A stretch of 64,000 nt of DNA. Origin: Asaia bogorensis. Lineage in GTDB: Bacteria > Pseudomonadota > Alphaproteobacteria > Acetobacterales > Acetobacteraceae. Position 1 is the stretch's first letter; each line of letters begins with the position of its first letter. The stretch is from the NCBI RefSeq assembly GCF_900465345.1, contig NZ_UEGO01000004.1:186001-250000 (forward strand), read 5' to 3'. A program made the translations under genes and the position numbers. Shown in pieces: positions 8,700-17,749 of this stretch. The notes beneath the pieces are model-generated. The model made no database searches. It worked only from the letters and a program-made list of their open reading frames with translations, and was not told where the DNA came from.

Positions 8700-9749
8700 T
8701 CAGCTTGCCGGGCTTGCCAGCGCTTTGGTCAGACGGGTCAGAGCGGCCTCATCCGCAGGCAGGCCGAAACGCAGCAAGGTTTCATCCCATGCAAAGCGTC
8801 GCACCAGTATTCCGGCCTGCGCCAGCCTTTCCCATATCTCCTGGGCATGGGCCGTTCGCCAGAGGCTGAAAAGCAGCGTTCCTCCCACAAATGACAGGCC
8901 GGCATCATGCAGGATGTGACGCAGGATTTGCGTCTGATGCGCGAGACGCAGGCCCATCGAGTCGCGCCAGGCCGTGTCCAGCAGCGCCTCTCGCCCGATC
9001 TGGCAACCGGCTGTGCTTACGGCCCAAGGGCCCATGATTTCCCGCATGGCCTGAAGCACCGGATGGGTACCCAGCAGAAAGCCAAGACGGACCCCCGCGA
9101 GACCATAGGTCTTGCCGAAAGAGCGACAGATAATCAGGGCCCTGTGCGGCAGCAGGGACGCTGCACTGACGGGTTGGAAATCGGCAAAGGCTTCGTCAAT
9201 GACCAGCACCCCGCCAGCATGGCCGTGACTTTCGGCGAGAAAGGCTATCTCTCCGACGCTCAGACCGTGCCCTGTCGGATTATTGGGCGCGCAGATGATC
9301 GTCACGATGTTCCTTCCCGGCATCGGCAGGGATGCACCATGCGGAATGAAGGTGATCGGTACCCCCGCTGCTGCCCAAGCGGTCTCATGCCCGCTATAGG
9401 TGGGTGTCAGGATGCGAACACCCTCTACCCTTTGCAGCCGCGAGAGCATGACAGGCAACAACCCGATCAGTATCTGCGTGCCCGGACCCGCCAGCACATG
9501 GTCTGGCGACACGCCGTAAGCCTGTGATGCCGCAAGACGCAGCGCCTCTTCCTCCGCGGGATCAGGCAGGCGCGACAGGGCATCCGCCCCGGGCGGGGTG
9601 AACGGATAGGCGAACGGATTGATGCCTGTCGAAAGATCAATCAGGGGGGTGGGAGCCTGCGGAAAGCGACGCACCAGCGTGCTCAGCTGGCCCCCATGCG
9701 CGGGCCAGGGCGTCATGCTATGATGCCGTTCCTCATGCTTTGCGGTCAT
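8700..9749 (-). CDS. cobC: Threonine-phosphate decarboxylase (CobC type)
   Basis: 349 residues of the HisC-like fold-type I PLP enzymes. APNNPTG (154-160) and the PLP lysine in RSFGKTYGLAGVRLG (Lys213) are present. It makes (R)-1-aminopropan-2-ol phosphate, the linker of the cobalamin nucleotide loop; proteobacteria call it CobC or CobD. The divergent gene cbiB supports this role over histidinol-phosphate aminotransferase. ATG at 9749 leaves only 8 bases to the cbiB ATG. An internal ATG at 9716 is an alternative start and would leave about 40 bases for two promoters. Confidence 0.9.
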   Translation of the reverse strand: MTAKHEERHHSMTPWPAHGGQLSTLVRRFPQAPTPLIDLSTGINPFAYPFTPPGADALSRLPDPAEEEALRLAASQAYGVSPDHVLAGPGTQILIGLLPVMLSRLQRVEGVRILTPTYSGHETAWAAAGVPITFIPHGASLPMPGRNIVTIICAPNNPTGHGLSVGEIAFLAESHGHAGGVLVIDEAFADFQPVSAASLLPHRALIICRSFGKTYGLAGVRLGFLLGTHPVLQAMREIMGPWAVSTAGCQIGREALLDTAWRDSMGLRLAHQTQILRHILHDAGLSFVGGTLLFSLWRTAHAQEIWERLAQAGILVRRFAWDETLLRFGLPADEAALTRLTKALASPAS

Positions 9750-9757
9750 CTTGCTCC

Positions 9758-10759
9758 ATGTTCCTTCTCCTGACCCTTTGCGCTCTCGTGACAGAGAGCG
9801 TGTTCGGGTATCCGGACGCCCTGTTCCGCCTCATTGGCCACCCGGTAACATGGATTGGCCGGCTGATCACGGCACTGGACAAGGGGCTCAATCCGCTCGA
9901 TCTCCCCTCCTGCGCGTCATCCCCCCGAGGGCAACGCTCGATCGTCGATATCCGGGCGCGTGGTTTGCTGGCACTTGTCCTCATCATCGCTGTCCCGACA
10001 GGGCTTACGATCGGAGCACAGGCTCTTGCCCGCGCCGCCCTGCCCATGCCGGTCACTTTCTGCCTCGAAATCTGCGCGGCCAGCACACTGATTGCCGGGC
10101 GATCCCTTCATGATCATGTACGGGCGGTTCTGACCGGGCTGCGCGCAGATGGCCTTGACGGTGGGCGCAAGGCGGTCGCGATGATTGTCGGGCGCGACCC
10201 CGAGTCTCTCGATCTCGCTGGCGTGGTTCGCGCTGCCACGGAAAGTCTGGCCGAAAATTTCTCCGACGGTGTTGTGGCCCCTGTCTTCTGGCTGGCCGTT
10301 TTCGGCTTGCCCGGCGCCGTGGCCTACAAGGCCATCAATACGGCAGACAGCATGATCGGCCATATGACGCCGCGCCATGAGGCTTTCGGACGTGCCGCAG
10401 CGCTCTGCGATGACTGCGTGAATATCCCGGCATCCCGTCTGACCGCGCTCTGGCTCATTCTGGCGAGTCTGGCACCGGGCTATTCGACGCGAGGTGCCCT
10501 GCGCACGGTATGGCGTGATGCCTCCCACCATCGCTCCCCCAATGCGGGATGGCCGGAAGCAGCCATGGCTGGCGCGCTGGCTTTGCGTCTGGCAGGCCCC
10601 AGGCAGTATGGTGGCACAGTCATTGCCGATTCCTGGATGGGCGATGGGAAAATGACGGCCGACACCCGCGATCTTGCCCGCGCCCTCACACTCTACCGTC
10701 TGGGGTGCCTGATACAGGGCGGCTTCCTGCTCGCCCTGTTTTGTGGAGTATGCTCATGA
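9758..10759 (+). CDS. cbiB: Adenosylcobinamide-phosphate synthase CbiB/CobD
   Basis: 333 residues from ATG 9758; an in-frame TTG at 9740 would overlap cobC. It is a hydrophobic multi-spanning inner-membrane protein. It carries family stretches such as GHPVTWIGRLI, ATESLAENFSDGVVAP and NTADSMIGHM. It joins adenosylcobyric acid to the aminopropanol phosphate produced by the divergent cobC product. Its stop overlaps the bluB start as ATGA. The gene is called cbiB in enterobacteria and cobD in Alphaproteobacteria. Confidence 0.93.
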   Translation: MFLLLTLCALVTESVFGYPDALFRLIGHPVTWIGRLITALDKGLNPLDLPSCASSPRGQRSIVDIRARGLLALVLIIAVPTGLTIGAQALARAALPMPVTFCLEICAASTLIAGRSLHDHVRAVLTGLRADGLDGGRKAVAMIVGRDPESLDLAGVVRAATESLAENFSDGVVAPVFWLAVFGLPGAVAYKAINTADSMIGHMTPRHEAFGRAAALCDDCVNIPASRLTALWLILASLAPGYSTRGALRTVWRDASHHRSPNAGWPEAAMAGALALRLAGPRQYGGTVIADSWMGDGKMTADTRDLARALTLYRLGCLIQGGFLLALFCGVCS

Positions 10760-11412
10760 GCCCCCCCGCCTGTACCAGTGCGCCGGTTTTCGATCAGGAT
10801 TTTCGCGACAGGCTCGACACGTTGTTCCAGTGGCGCCGCGATGTCCGCCATTTCCGGCGCGACCCTGTCCCTGAAGCGGTGCTCGACCATCTGCTGGCGG
10901 TGACCTGCGCCACCCCGTCGGTGGGACTCAGCCAACCATGGCGTTTCATGCGCATTGACGCACCCGAGCGCCGCGAGGCCGTGCGTCGGGAATTCATGCT
11001 ACGCAATGCCGAAGCTCTGGCCGCAAGAAGCGCCACGGATAACACGGCCTATGCCCGCCTCAAGCTCGCAGGGCTTGAGGATGCCCCGCATCATATTGCC
11101 GTCTTCTGTGACCCCGACCCCGCTCAGGGGCGTGGTCTGGGGCGCATGACCATGCCTGAAACGGTCCAGTGGTCGGCGGTCATGGCCATTCATGGTTTCT
11201 GGCTGGCAGCGCAGGCCCATAACGTCGGGCTGGGCTGGGTGTCCATTCTCGACCCGGCGCATATGAACCCGCTTCTGGATGCCGATCCGCACTGGCAGTT
11301 CATGGCCTATCTCTGCGTTGGCTATCCCGAGGAGGAGCACAGCACCCCCGAGCTGGAAAGACGCGGCTGGGAGCAGCGCTCGGGCGATCGTCATCGGTGG
11401 ATCCTGCGCTGA
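10756..11412 (+). CDS. bluB: 5,6-dimethylbenzimidazole synthase BluB
   Basis: 218 residues of the flavin nitroreductase-like fold, with FQWRRDVRHFRRDP near the N-terminus and the conserved PSVGLSQPWRF segment. BluB uses O2 to cleave FMNH2 and release 5,6-dimethylbenzimidazole, the lower ligand of B12. This implies aerobic ligand synthesis and fits cobT being close by. ATG 10756 was preferred over ATG 10750 because GGAG lies 7 bases upstream and the cbiB stop overlaps it. Confidence 0.93.
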   Translation: MSPPACTSAPVFDQDFRDRLDTLFQWRRDVRHFRRDPVPEAVLDHLLAVTCATPSVGLSQPWRFMRIDAPERREAVRREFMLRNAEALAARSATDNTAYARLKLAGLEDAPHHIAVFCDPDPAQGRGLGRMTMPETVQWSAVMAIHGFWLAAQAHNVGLGWVSILDPAHMNPLLDADPHWQFMAYLCVGYPEEEHSTPELERRGWEQRSGDRHRWILR

Positions 11413-11492
11413 GCAGCGCCCGGATTACGTCCGGCGCCGCTCAGCCCTGATCTTGCCCCTCTGGGCGACTGACCGCCCCACGCTGCCCCCCT

Positions 11493-12401
11493 TCAATCGG
11501 GAAAGGGCAGCCCGTGGGCGGCGCAGCTCATCCAGTCTATGAACAGACGCACTGCCGCCGAACGCTGTTTTGTCGGGTAGGCATAGGCCAGAATATCACC
11601 GCTCTGAGCTGACCACTCAGGCAGGATCTTGACCAGCTGAGACGCAACACTCGGATGATCGTAAAGAAAATCCGGCAGGACCGAATAGCCCTGCCCGGCC
11701 ATCAGACTCTCAAGAATCAGGTTGATTGGCCCCAGCGACAGATAAGGGCTTGATCCCAGACTACGGGGCTCACCGCCGGCAGAGAGGCGCCACCCATCCC
11801 GTCCGGGATCATCGACATAGCCAATGAACGGCAGTCGGACGAGCTGATCGAAACTCTCCACCGGGCCATACTGATCCAGAAAGCCACGCCCCGCCACCAG
11901 ATGCCGCTCATACCCGCCGATCCGTCGCACATGCAGTGAAGGATCATCGAAAGGACGAGTGCGTATCGCCACATCGAACCATGTCATCTTGGCTTCAGAC
12001 ACGTCATCACCCAGAGAAAAACTGATCTGGCATGATGGATATCGTGCGGCGAAGGCATGAACCACCGGCAGGACGACATATCGCCCATAGGCGGCATTGG
12101 CGAGGATATGCAGCTTTCCCTGGGGAATCGAGCCGTGATTCTGCGTGTCAAGAAAAGCTGTCTCGATAGCCTCTACACCCGAATTGCAGCGCCGGTAGAA
12201 CACCTCGCCAGCCCGTGTCGGGAGAATCTGTTTTGACGTTCTGATCAGCAGATCGGTCTGCAGGAACGCCTCAAGTTCGATAATCGCCTTGCTTATAACG
12301 CTTTTTGACACGCCGAGCGTACGCGCTGCACCGGAGATCGACCCCGCCTCGACCACCGATATGAAGTAAACCATGCCATTGAAATTTATCTTTTTTCTCA
12401 T
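11493..12401 (-). CDS. LysR-family transcriptional regulator
   Basis: 302 residues from ATG 12401 behind GAGGG; a 24-residue upstream extension is AT-rich and unlikely. The N-terminal winged HTH spans about residues 10-65 (GSISGAARTLGVSKSVISKA). The periplasmic-binding-protein-like effector domain follows from about 90. It sits inside the cobalamin cluster on the opposite strand to bluB, with an AT-rich 241-base divergent region to the orphan gene at 12643. Repeated GGATCGT half-sites upstream suggest autoregulation. The effector is unknown, and a role in B12 control is only a guess from position. Confidence 0.9.
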   Translation of the reverse strand: MRKKINFNGMVYFISVVEAGSISGAARTLGVSKSVISKAIIELEAFLQTDLLIRTSKQILPTRAGEVFYRRCNSGVEAIETAFLDTQNHGSIPQGKLHILANAAYGRYVVLPVVHAFAARYPSCQISFSLGDDVSEAKMTWFDVAIRTRPFDDPSLHVRRIGGYERHLVAGRGFLDQYGPVESFDQLVRLPFIGYVDDPGRDGWRLSAGGEPRSLGSSPYLSLGPINLILESLMAGQGYSVLPDFLYDHPSVASQLVKILPEWSAQSGDILAYAYPTKQRSAAVRLFIDWMSCAAHGLPFPD

Positions 12402-12413
12402 GGATTCCCTCAG

Positions 12414-12495
12414 GGATCGTTCTAAAAAACCGCACGATCCGTCGCAAAATTTTTCCTTGTTTTTACACAGCATTTCAGTTGATGCTCAGGATCGT
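12414..12495. promoter_or_regulatory. Putative LysR operator: three GGATCGT half-sites
   Basis: GGATCGT at 12414-12420 and its inverted copy ACGATCC at 12434-12440 are 13 bases apart. A third direct copy lies at 12489-12495. All sit directly upstream of the LysR ATG in a locally AT-rich divergent region, as expected for an autoregulated LysR gene. No binding data are available. Confidence 0.4.
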
Positions 12496-12642
12496 AAAAA
12501 CATGATGAAACTTTAGATACTGAACAGTCTTGTCCGTTACACATCGTTAAATATGACAAACGAACCAAATAGGTAACACCGCCTTTACGAATGTCTCACT
12601 AGAAAACGCGGCATACGATAAAAAACAAGACCGGAGATTGAG

Positions 12643-13110
12643 ATGCACCGATTTAATCCGCCTTCTACATTGCATAGTGAAACCGTGAACAAGTGGAATA
12701 ACTCCTCGGAGAATTCTTCATTCGTTCGTAATTTTTCCGACTCCCATCATGAATATTACGAGTCGAAAATGGTATTCGGCGACACATCCGATGTGCTCGA
12801 CAATGACAGCGCGACACATTGCGCCGTAAATGACGGTCTGGATGACGCTATTTCTTTTCTGGGCACCGATACGGGACTTCTGTCGAGCGCACAGAACGAT
12901 CCCGTGTCAATCCGGGTCGTGTGGAACCTGCTGGAAAATGTCTCTCGGGTTTACCTCCCGAAGATTTCCTCCACCAGCGTTGATGAGACAGTTTGCCTAT
13001 CCGTGAAGGGTGATCCTTATTCGGTGCGCGAAAATGGCGTCATGCTCGATGCTTTGAATTATGTACGCATGCTGTTCTCTGAAACGGCGCGGGCTATGCC
13101 TGCTTTCTGA
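12643..13110 (+). CDS. Hypothetical AT-rich orphan protein, 155 aa
   Basis: Not recognised. The 155-residue product is acidic, rich in Ser, Asn and Asp in its first half, and lacks signal peptide, membrane helix or known motif. The second half (VSIRVVWNLLENVSRVYL onward) looks more globular. The ATG follows CCGGAGATTGAG, a usable ribosome-binding site. Codon use and base content are visibly lower in G+C than the flanking cob genes, as is the region upstream to 12400. The divergent LysR gene is a plausible regulator. Together they look like an acquired insert within the cobalamin cluster; that is inference. Confidence 0.6.
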   Translation: MHRFNPPSTLHSETVNKWNNSSENSSFVRNFSDSHHEYYESKMVFGDTSDVLDNDSATHCAVNDGLDDAISFLGTDTGLLSSAQNDPVSIRVVWNLLENVSRVYLPKISSTSVDETVCLSVKGDPYSVRENGVMLDALNYVRMLFSETARAMPAF

Positions 13111-13132
13111 AATCCGGTTTTCTGCATCTCAT

Positions 13133-13151
13133 GGCCCGTGCCGGACGGGCC
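13133..13151. terminator. Hairpin between orphan gene and cobQ
   Basis: A 7-bp perfect stem (GGCCCGT with ACGGGCC, 5-base loop) lies between the convergent ends of the orphan gene and cobQ. There is no T tract, so it may be a weak or Rho-assisted terminator. Confidence 0.3.
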
Positions 13152-13216
13152 ACCGGAAGCAACTTCCAGCTTCCCCCCGGCACACAGGCAGAATAAAGCG
13201 TCCTGCAAGCGACCCA

Positions 13217-14665
13217 TCAGATCGACAAAAGCCGATCAACCGCGACATGCTCTTCAAGGTGATCCGCCAGCGCATCGAGCACGGTTTCGATACGTGCCCT
13301 GTTATCGAACGGGGAAGATCCCGCGCCAAGCCATGACAGGAATGCAGCGCGCGCTGCCGCCTGATCGAACAGGCCATGCAGATAGGTGCCACGAACACGG
13401 CCATCCTCCGAACAAGCTCCATCCATCCGCCCATCGGCAAAGCACAATACGGGCCGTGACAGGGCTGGCCCCTGTGTAACCCCGGCATGAATCTCGTAAC
13501 CCGAAACCTCAGCACCTGACGGCAGAAGATGGCCGCCTGTCTGACGCACGGTCTTGCCTGGCATTAGGCTGGTCTCGATATCGAGATATCCGAGCCCCTC
13601 GCGGGTTTGAGGGGTGCCCTCCAGACCATGCGGATCACTCACGTTGCGCCCGAGCATCTGGTACCCGCCACAGATCCCCAGAATATGACCGCCACGCCGA
13701 TGATGCGCTGCCAGATCGACATCCCAGCCCTGCCCCCGGAAGAAATCCAGATCGGCAATCGTCGCCTTCGATCCCGGCAGAATGACCAGATCGCAGACAG
13801 GCAGTGCCTCACCCGGCGGTACAAAGACCAGCGACAGGGCCGGCTCGGCGCGCAGGGCATCCATATCATCGAAATTGGCAATCATGGGCATAAGCGGCAC
13901 CGCCACACGCCACGTACCTGCCCCCTGCCAGCCGGTGGGCAGATCGCCCGTATCCTCTGGCGGCAATTCGCGCATCGATGGAAAGAACGGGACCAGACCG
14001 CAGGGTGTCCAGCCGGTGTGCTCGGCAATGAAACTCATGCCACTGGCAAACAGGCTGGCATCGCCACGCATACGATTGACGATAAACCCCTTGATGCGTT
14101 CGGCATCCGAGGGCGGCAGAACCGTGCGCGTTCCAACCAGGCTGGCAATGACACCCCCGCGGTCGATATCGCCTATGAGGATAACGGGGAGATCGGCCGC
14201 CTCGGCAAACCCCATATTCGCTATGTCATTGGCGCGCAGATTGACCTCTGAGGCCGAGCCCGCCCCTTCAACCAGCACAATATCCGCCTGAGCTTGCAGG
14301 TGATGAAAGCTCTCAAGCACGGCAGGCATCAGAAGAGGCTTTACCGCCTGATACTCACGCGCCTTGCGCTGCCCCCATATCTTGCCTTGCAGGATGATCT
14401 GCGATCCATGCTCTGATTGCGGCTTGAGCAGGACCGGGTTCATGTGCACGCATGGCGCCACCCCGCAGGCCAACGCCTGAAGCGCCTGGGCACGGCCGAT
14501 TTCGCCACCATCTGGCGTTACGGCAGCATTGTTGGACATGTTCTGGGGCTTGAAGGGCCGTACACGCAGTCCGCGCCGTGTCAGTGCACGAGCCAGACCG
14601 GCCACCAGAACAGATTTGCCAACATTGGAGCCCGTTCCCTGAAACATCAGGGCGCGAGGGCTCAA
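13217..14665 (-). CDS. cobQ: Cobyric acid synthase CobQ/CbiP
   Basis: 482 residues. The N-terminal ATP-binding domain opens with [18 protein letters not shown] (9-26). The C-terminal class I glutamine amidotransferase domain has Cys332 in GICGGYQM and His430 in GTYLHGLF. It amidates carboxylates b, d, e and g of adenosylcobyrinate diamide using glutamine and ATP. It overlaps the end of cobO by ATGA and forms a minus-strand unit cobU - cobO - cobQ. Confidence 0.96.
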   Translation of the reverse strand: MSPRALMFQGTGSNVGKSVLVAGLARALTRRGLRVRPFKPQNMSNNAAVTPDGGEIGRAQALQALACGVAPCVHMNPVLLKPQSEHGSQIILQGKIWGQRKAREYQAVKPLLMPAVLESFHHLQAQADIVLVEGAGSASEVNLRANDIANMGFAEAADLPVILIGDIDRGGVIASLVGTRTVLPPSDAERIKGFIVNRMRGDASLFASGMSFIAEHTGWTPCGLVPFFPSMRELPPEDTGDLPTGWQGAGTWRVAVPLMPMIANFDDMDALRAEPALSLVFVPPGEALPVCDLVILPGSKATIADLDFFRGQGWDVDLAAHHRRGGHILGICGGYQMLGRNVSDPHGLEGTPQTREGLGYLDIETSLMPGKTVRQTGGHLLPSGAEVSGYEIHAGVTQGPALSRPVLCFADGRMDGACSEDGRVRGTYLHGLFDQAAARAAFLSWLGAGSSPFDNRARIETVLDALADHLEEHVAVDRLLSI

Positions 14666-15300
14666 AATTCGAAGCCCTGCTGGGCTTTTACACCATCACG
14701 GAAATGATGTTTCACCAGGGTCATCTCGGTGACCAGATCTGCAGCCTCGATCAGCCATGCCGGGGCATTACGCCCGGTAATGACAACATGCTGATGCGCG
14801 GGGCGGCTGCCCAGACCTGCCAGCACCGTGGCCTCGTCGAGATAGCCATAGCGTAACGCAATATTCAGCTCATCCAGCACCACCAGCGCCACATCCTCGC
14901 GTGCCAGCGCCACACAGGCCTGCTCCCAGGCCCGCTTGCAGGCGGCAATGTCCCGCTCACGGTCCTGCGTCTCCCAGGTGAATCCCTCTCCCAGTGCGTG
15001 AAACTGCGCCAGATCGCCAAAGCGGGCGAGTGCCCGCCTTTCGCCTGTATCCCATGCCCCCTTGATGAACTGCACGACAACCACCTTGCGCTCATAGCCA
15101 AGCATACGCAGGGCAAGTCCGAAAGCCGCTGTGGACTTGCCTTTACCGGGGCCGGTATGGACCGCAATCAACCCTTTCTCGATCGTCTTTTCAGCCACCT
15201 CACGGTCCTGCACCTCCTTGCGGCGCTGCATTTTCGTGCGGTGACGATCACGTTCGGCCTCCGAGGAATTCCCCTCAGGGGTTGCGGGCAGGTCACTCAT
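14662..15300 (-). CDS. cobO: Corrinoid adenosyltransferase CobO/BtuR
   Basis: 212 residues from ATG 15300 behind GGAG. An upstream ATG at 15324 adds eight residues. The P-loop variant GPGKGKST (50-57) and [15 protein letters not shown] are hallmarks of the BtuR/CobO family, which adds the 5'-deoxyadenosyl group to Co(I) corrinoids. The C-terminus ends [15 protein letters not shown], typical of the family. It is translationally coupled to cobQ and follows cobU by 63 bases. Confidence 0.95.
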   Translation of the reverse strand: MSDLPATPEGNSSEAERDRHRTKMQRRKEVQDREVAEKTIEKGLIAVHTGPGKGKSTAAFGLALRMLGYERKVVVVQFIKGAWDTGERRALARFGDLAQFHALGEGFTWETQDRERDIAACKRAWEQACVALAREDVALVVLDELNIALRYGYLDEATVLAGLGSRPAHQHVVITGRNAPAWLIEAADLVTEMTLVKHHFRDGVKAQQGFEF

Positions 15301-15363
15301 CGCATTCGTCTCCAGACACGTCATCTTCAGAAAGTAGCCTCCCGAAGGAGGCCATAAGCGTGG

Positions 15364-15858
15364 TCATTTCATTTCGAGTGCACAGCCTGCCGCGACAAAC
15401 AGGACGCGCTGCGCCCGCTGGGCCAGTTTCTGGTGCAGCAGCCCTGCCTCATCCCTGAACCGTCGTGCAAGGGCATTTTCTGGCACGATGCCGAGCCCGA
15501 CCTCATTGCCGACCAGCACTGTCAGGGCGCTGCGCCTGTCCAGCGCATCAAGCAGGGTTTCGGTCGCCTGTTCAATATCGCGCTCCTCGAGAATCAGGTT
15601 GGTGAGCCACAAGGTCAGGCAATCCACAAGCGCTGGTTCGGGCACGTCCAGCGCCGTAGCCAGATCGAGGGGGGCCTCGATTGTTTCCCAACCGGCGCCG
15701 CGCTGTGCCTGATGCAGGGCGATGCGGGAGCGCATTTCATCATCCCAGGCACGCCCTGTCGCGATATAGCGCCACGGCCCCGGCTCCGCCGTTACGAGCG
15801 CTTCGGCATGGCGGCTCTTACCGGATCGGGCACCACCCAGAACAAGTATGGTTTTCAT
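15364..15858 (-). CDS. cobU: Adenosylcobinamide kinase / guanylyltransferase
   Basis: 164 residues from ATG 15858 behind GGGGGAG; the longer frame to 15978 runs into the divergent cobT. P-loop GGARSGKS (8-15) is present, and His49 in RIALHQ fits the guanylylated histidine of CobU. It phosphorylates adenosylcobinamide and transfers GMP to give AdoCbi-GDP, the CobS substrate. It is called cobP in Alphaproteobacteria. It is divergent from cobT with 47 bases between starts. Confidence 0.93.
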   Translation of the reverse strand: MKTILVLGGARSGKSRHAEALVTAEPGPWRYIATGRAWDDEMRSRIALHQAQRGAGWETIEAPLDLATALDVPEPALVDCLTLWLTNLILEERDIEQATETLLDALDRRSALTVLVGNEVGLGIVPENALARRFRDEAGLLHQKLAQRAQRVLFVAAGCALEMK

Positions 15859-15905
15859 GACCGCTCCCCCTTGCAGAACCGCGCTTATCCCAACACAAAG
15901 GCGCC

Positions 15906-16928
15906 ATGTCACCTTTCTGCTCTCTCGAAACCCTCCGGAACGCGTGCGAAACCCTGCCGGAGCCCGATGCTGCGGCACAAGACGCCATCAGGGAGCGAGA
16001 GGCACGGCTGACAAAACCTGCTGGAAGCCTTGGGCGTCTCGAAACACTCGTTTCCTGGTTCGGCGCCTGGCGTCCCCTGCAAATCAATCAGGCAGCGATC
16101 TGCCTTTTTGCTGGCAATCACGGCGTTCTGGCGCAGGGCGTCTCGGCCTGGCCGGCCAGCGTGACCGCTGCCATGATCAGCAATTTCAGACAGGGTGGAG
16201 CCGCCATCAACCAGCTGGCCAATCAGGCCGGTGCGTCGCTTCACGTCGTGCCCGTGGGGGACCTCAACCCCAGCGCGGACCTGACATGCGCGCCGGCGCT
16301 CACGACAGAGGCCTTTCTTCAGGCTGTCTCGACGGGATACGACGCCGTCCCGGCGCAATGCGATCTGCTCGCCCTTGGTGAAATGGGTGTGGGCAATACC
16401 ACCGCAGCGTCGGCGCTGGCTGCCGCCCTGTTTGGCGGGGATGGCGCAACATGGGCAGGCCGAGGCGCAGGGCTGGATGACGACGGTATTGCACGCAAGG
16501 CCAGGGCCATCGACAAGGCGCTGGCCCTGCATGGTCGTGAACACCCACCTCTGGAACTCGCGCGACGTTATGGCGGATGGGAACTGGCTGCCCTGCTGGG
16601 GGCCACGCTGGCCGCCCGTCACCGGCGCATACCTGTCGTACTCGATGGCTTTGTCGTGACGGCCTCGGTCGCGCCTCTGGCGCTGATGCATCCCTCTGGC
16701 CTGTCCCACACCGTGCTGGGCCATTGCTCGGGCGAGCAGGGCCATAGCCGCCTTTCCGCCCATCTCGATCTTGAGCCATTACTCGATCTGGGGCTGCGCC
16801 TTGGAGAGGGGTCCGGGGCCGCTCTGGCCATCCCGCTTGTGCGCGCGGCCCTCGCCTGCCACAATGGCATGGCAAGTTTTGATGATATTGCCGTTCTTGA
16901 TGAGAATAATCGATCAATAAAGAGCTAA
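15906..16928 (+). CDS. cobT: Nicotinate-nucleotide-dimethylbenzimidazole phosphoribosyltransferase CobT
   Basis: 340 residues, the normal family length. Family segments include LTKPAGSLGRLE, FAGNHGV, GEMGVGNTTAASAL, and GEGSGAALA, whose Glu301 is the catalytic base. It makes alpha-ribazole phosphate from dimethylbenzimidazole, the BluB product, and nicotinate mononucleotide. Its stop TAA directly abuts the cobS ATG, so the two form one operon. Confidence 0.96.
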   Translation: MSPFCSLETLRNACETLPEPDAAAQDAIREREARLTKPAGSLGRLETLVSWFGAWRPLQINQAAICLFAGNHGVLAQGVSAWPASVTAAMISNFRQGGAAINQLANQAGASLHVVPVGDLNPSADLTCAPALTTEAFLQAVSTGYDAVPAQCDLLALGEMGVGNTTAASALAAALFGGDGATWAGRGAGLDDDGIARKARAIDKALALHGREHPPLELARRYGGWELAALLGATLAARHRRIPVVLDGFVVTASVAPLALMHPSGLSHTVLGHCSGEQGHSRLSAHLDLEPLLDLGLRLGEGSGAALAIPLVRAALACHNGMASFDDIAVLDENNRSIKS

Positions 16929-17702
16929 ATGCCTATCATTCGCGCAGATTTCGCTGCGGGTCTCAGCCTGCTGACACGCTTGCCAACAGGCTGGCTTCAT
17001 GCCCCCGACAAGAAGATAGACCTGACACGGTCCAGCTGGTGCTGGCCTCTGATCGGGGGGGCCATCGGTGCGCTTACCGGCACTGTGATGGTACTGTGCA
17101 TACGCCTTGGCATGCCAGCCATCGTTGCCACGGGCTGGGCCATCGCCTTTCAGCTTTTCCTGACAGGCGCCCTTCATGAGGACGGGTTTGCCGATACGGT
17201 GGATGGGTTTTTCGGCGGCCGTACGCCAGAGCGCAGGCTTGAGATCATGCGCGACAGCCGGATCGGCAGTTATGGCGGGCTTGCGCTCAGCCTGCTGATG
17301 CTGCTGCGGGCTGGCACCATGACAACCCTTGCCACCCAGCCGATCCATATCATCTCGATTCTGGCAACAGCCGGGGCCTTCTCGCGCCTGTCACTCATGC
17401 TGCCCCTGCTCTGGCTGCGTCCTGCCAGAGCCGATGGACTGGCCCATGAGCTGCGCCACCTGCCAGCACGTGGCCTGCTGATTGCCATGATCCTGACCGC
17501 CCTGATCGCCAGCTCTCTTTCCGTACTTGGGGCGCTGTCTCTTTTTCTCGTGGCCTGTCTGGCCACACTTGGCCTGTGCAGCGTCGCCTATCGCCTGATA
17601 GGCGGCTACACAGGCGACGTGCTGGGGGCGACTGCCATCATCACCGAGCTTGTGGTTCTGACGGGGGCCAGCCTGCACGGGTTCGACAAACTCCCCCTGT
17701 AA
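16929..17702 (+). CDS. cobS: Adenosylcobinamide-GDP ribazoletransferase CobS
   Basis: 257-residue multi-spanning membrane protein. The Mg2+-binding signature HEDGFADTVDGFFGG lies at 83-97 and RDSRIGSYG follows. It joins AdoCbi-GDP with alpha-ribazole (phosphate) as the last assembly step of adenosylcobalamin at the inner membrane. There is no spacer from cobT. A hairpin follows the stop codon. Confidence 0.95.
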   Translation: MPIIRADFAAGLSLLTRLPTGWLHAPDKKIDLTRSSWCWPLIGGAIGALTGTVMVLCIRLGMPAIVATGWAIAFQLFLTGALHEDGFADTVDGFFGGRTPERRLEIMRDSRIGSYGGLALSLLMLLRAGTMTTLATQPIHIISILATAGAFSRLSLMLPLLWLRPARADGLAHELRHLPARGLLIAMILTALIASSLSVLGALSLFLVACLATLGLCSVAYRLIGGYTGDVLGATAIITELVVLTGASLHGFDKLPL

Positions 17703-17708
17703 ACGTCA

Positions 17709-17741
17709 GGGCCTCTAACCCCGCGCAGAGTTAAAAGGCCC
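17709..17741. terminator. Hairpin between convergent cobS and sodC
   Basis: GGGCCT (17709-17714) pairs with AGGCCC (17736-17741) around an imperfect inner stem. It sits between the cobS and sodC stops and is short of T residues. Confidence 0.35.
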
Positions 17742-17749
17742 GAACGCTG

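Noticed and set aside
15859-15905. Cobalamin riboswitch between cobU and cobT
   Set aside because: Only 47 bases and no B12-box sequence visible.
15909-16763. 284-aa minus-strand frame across cobT
   Set aside because: A long shadow of a high-GC gene; cobT itself has all family motifs.
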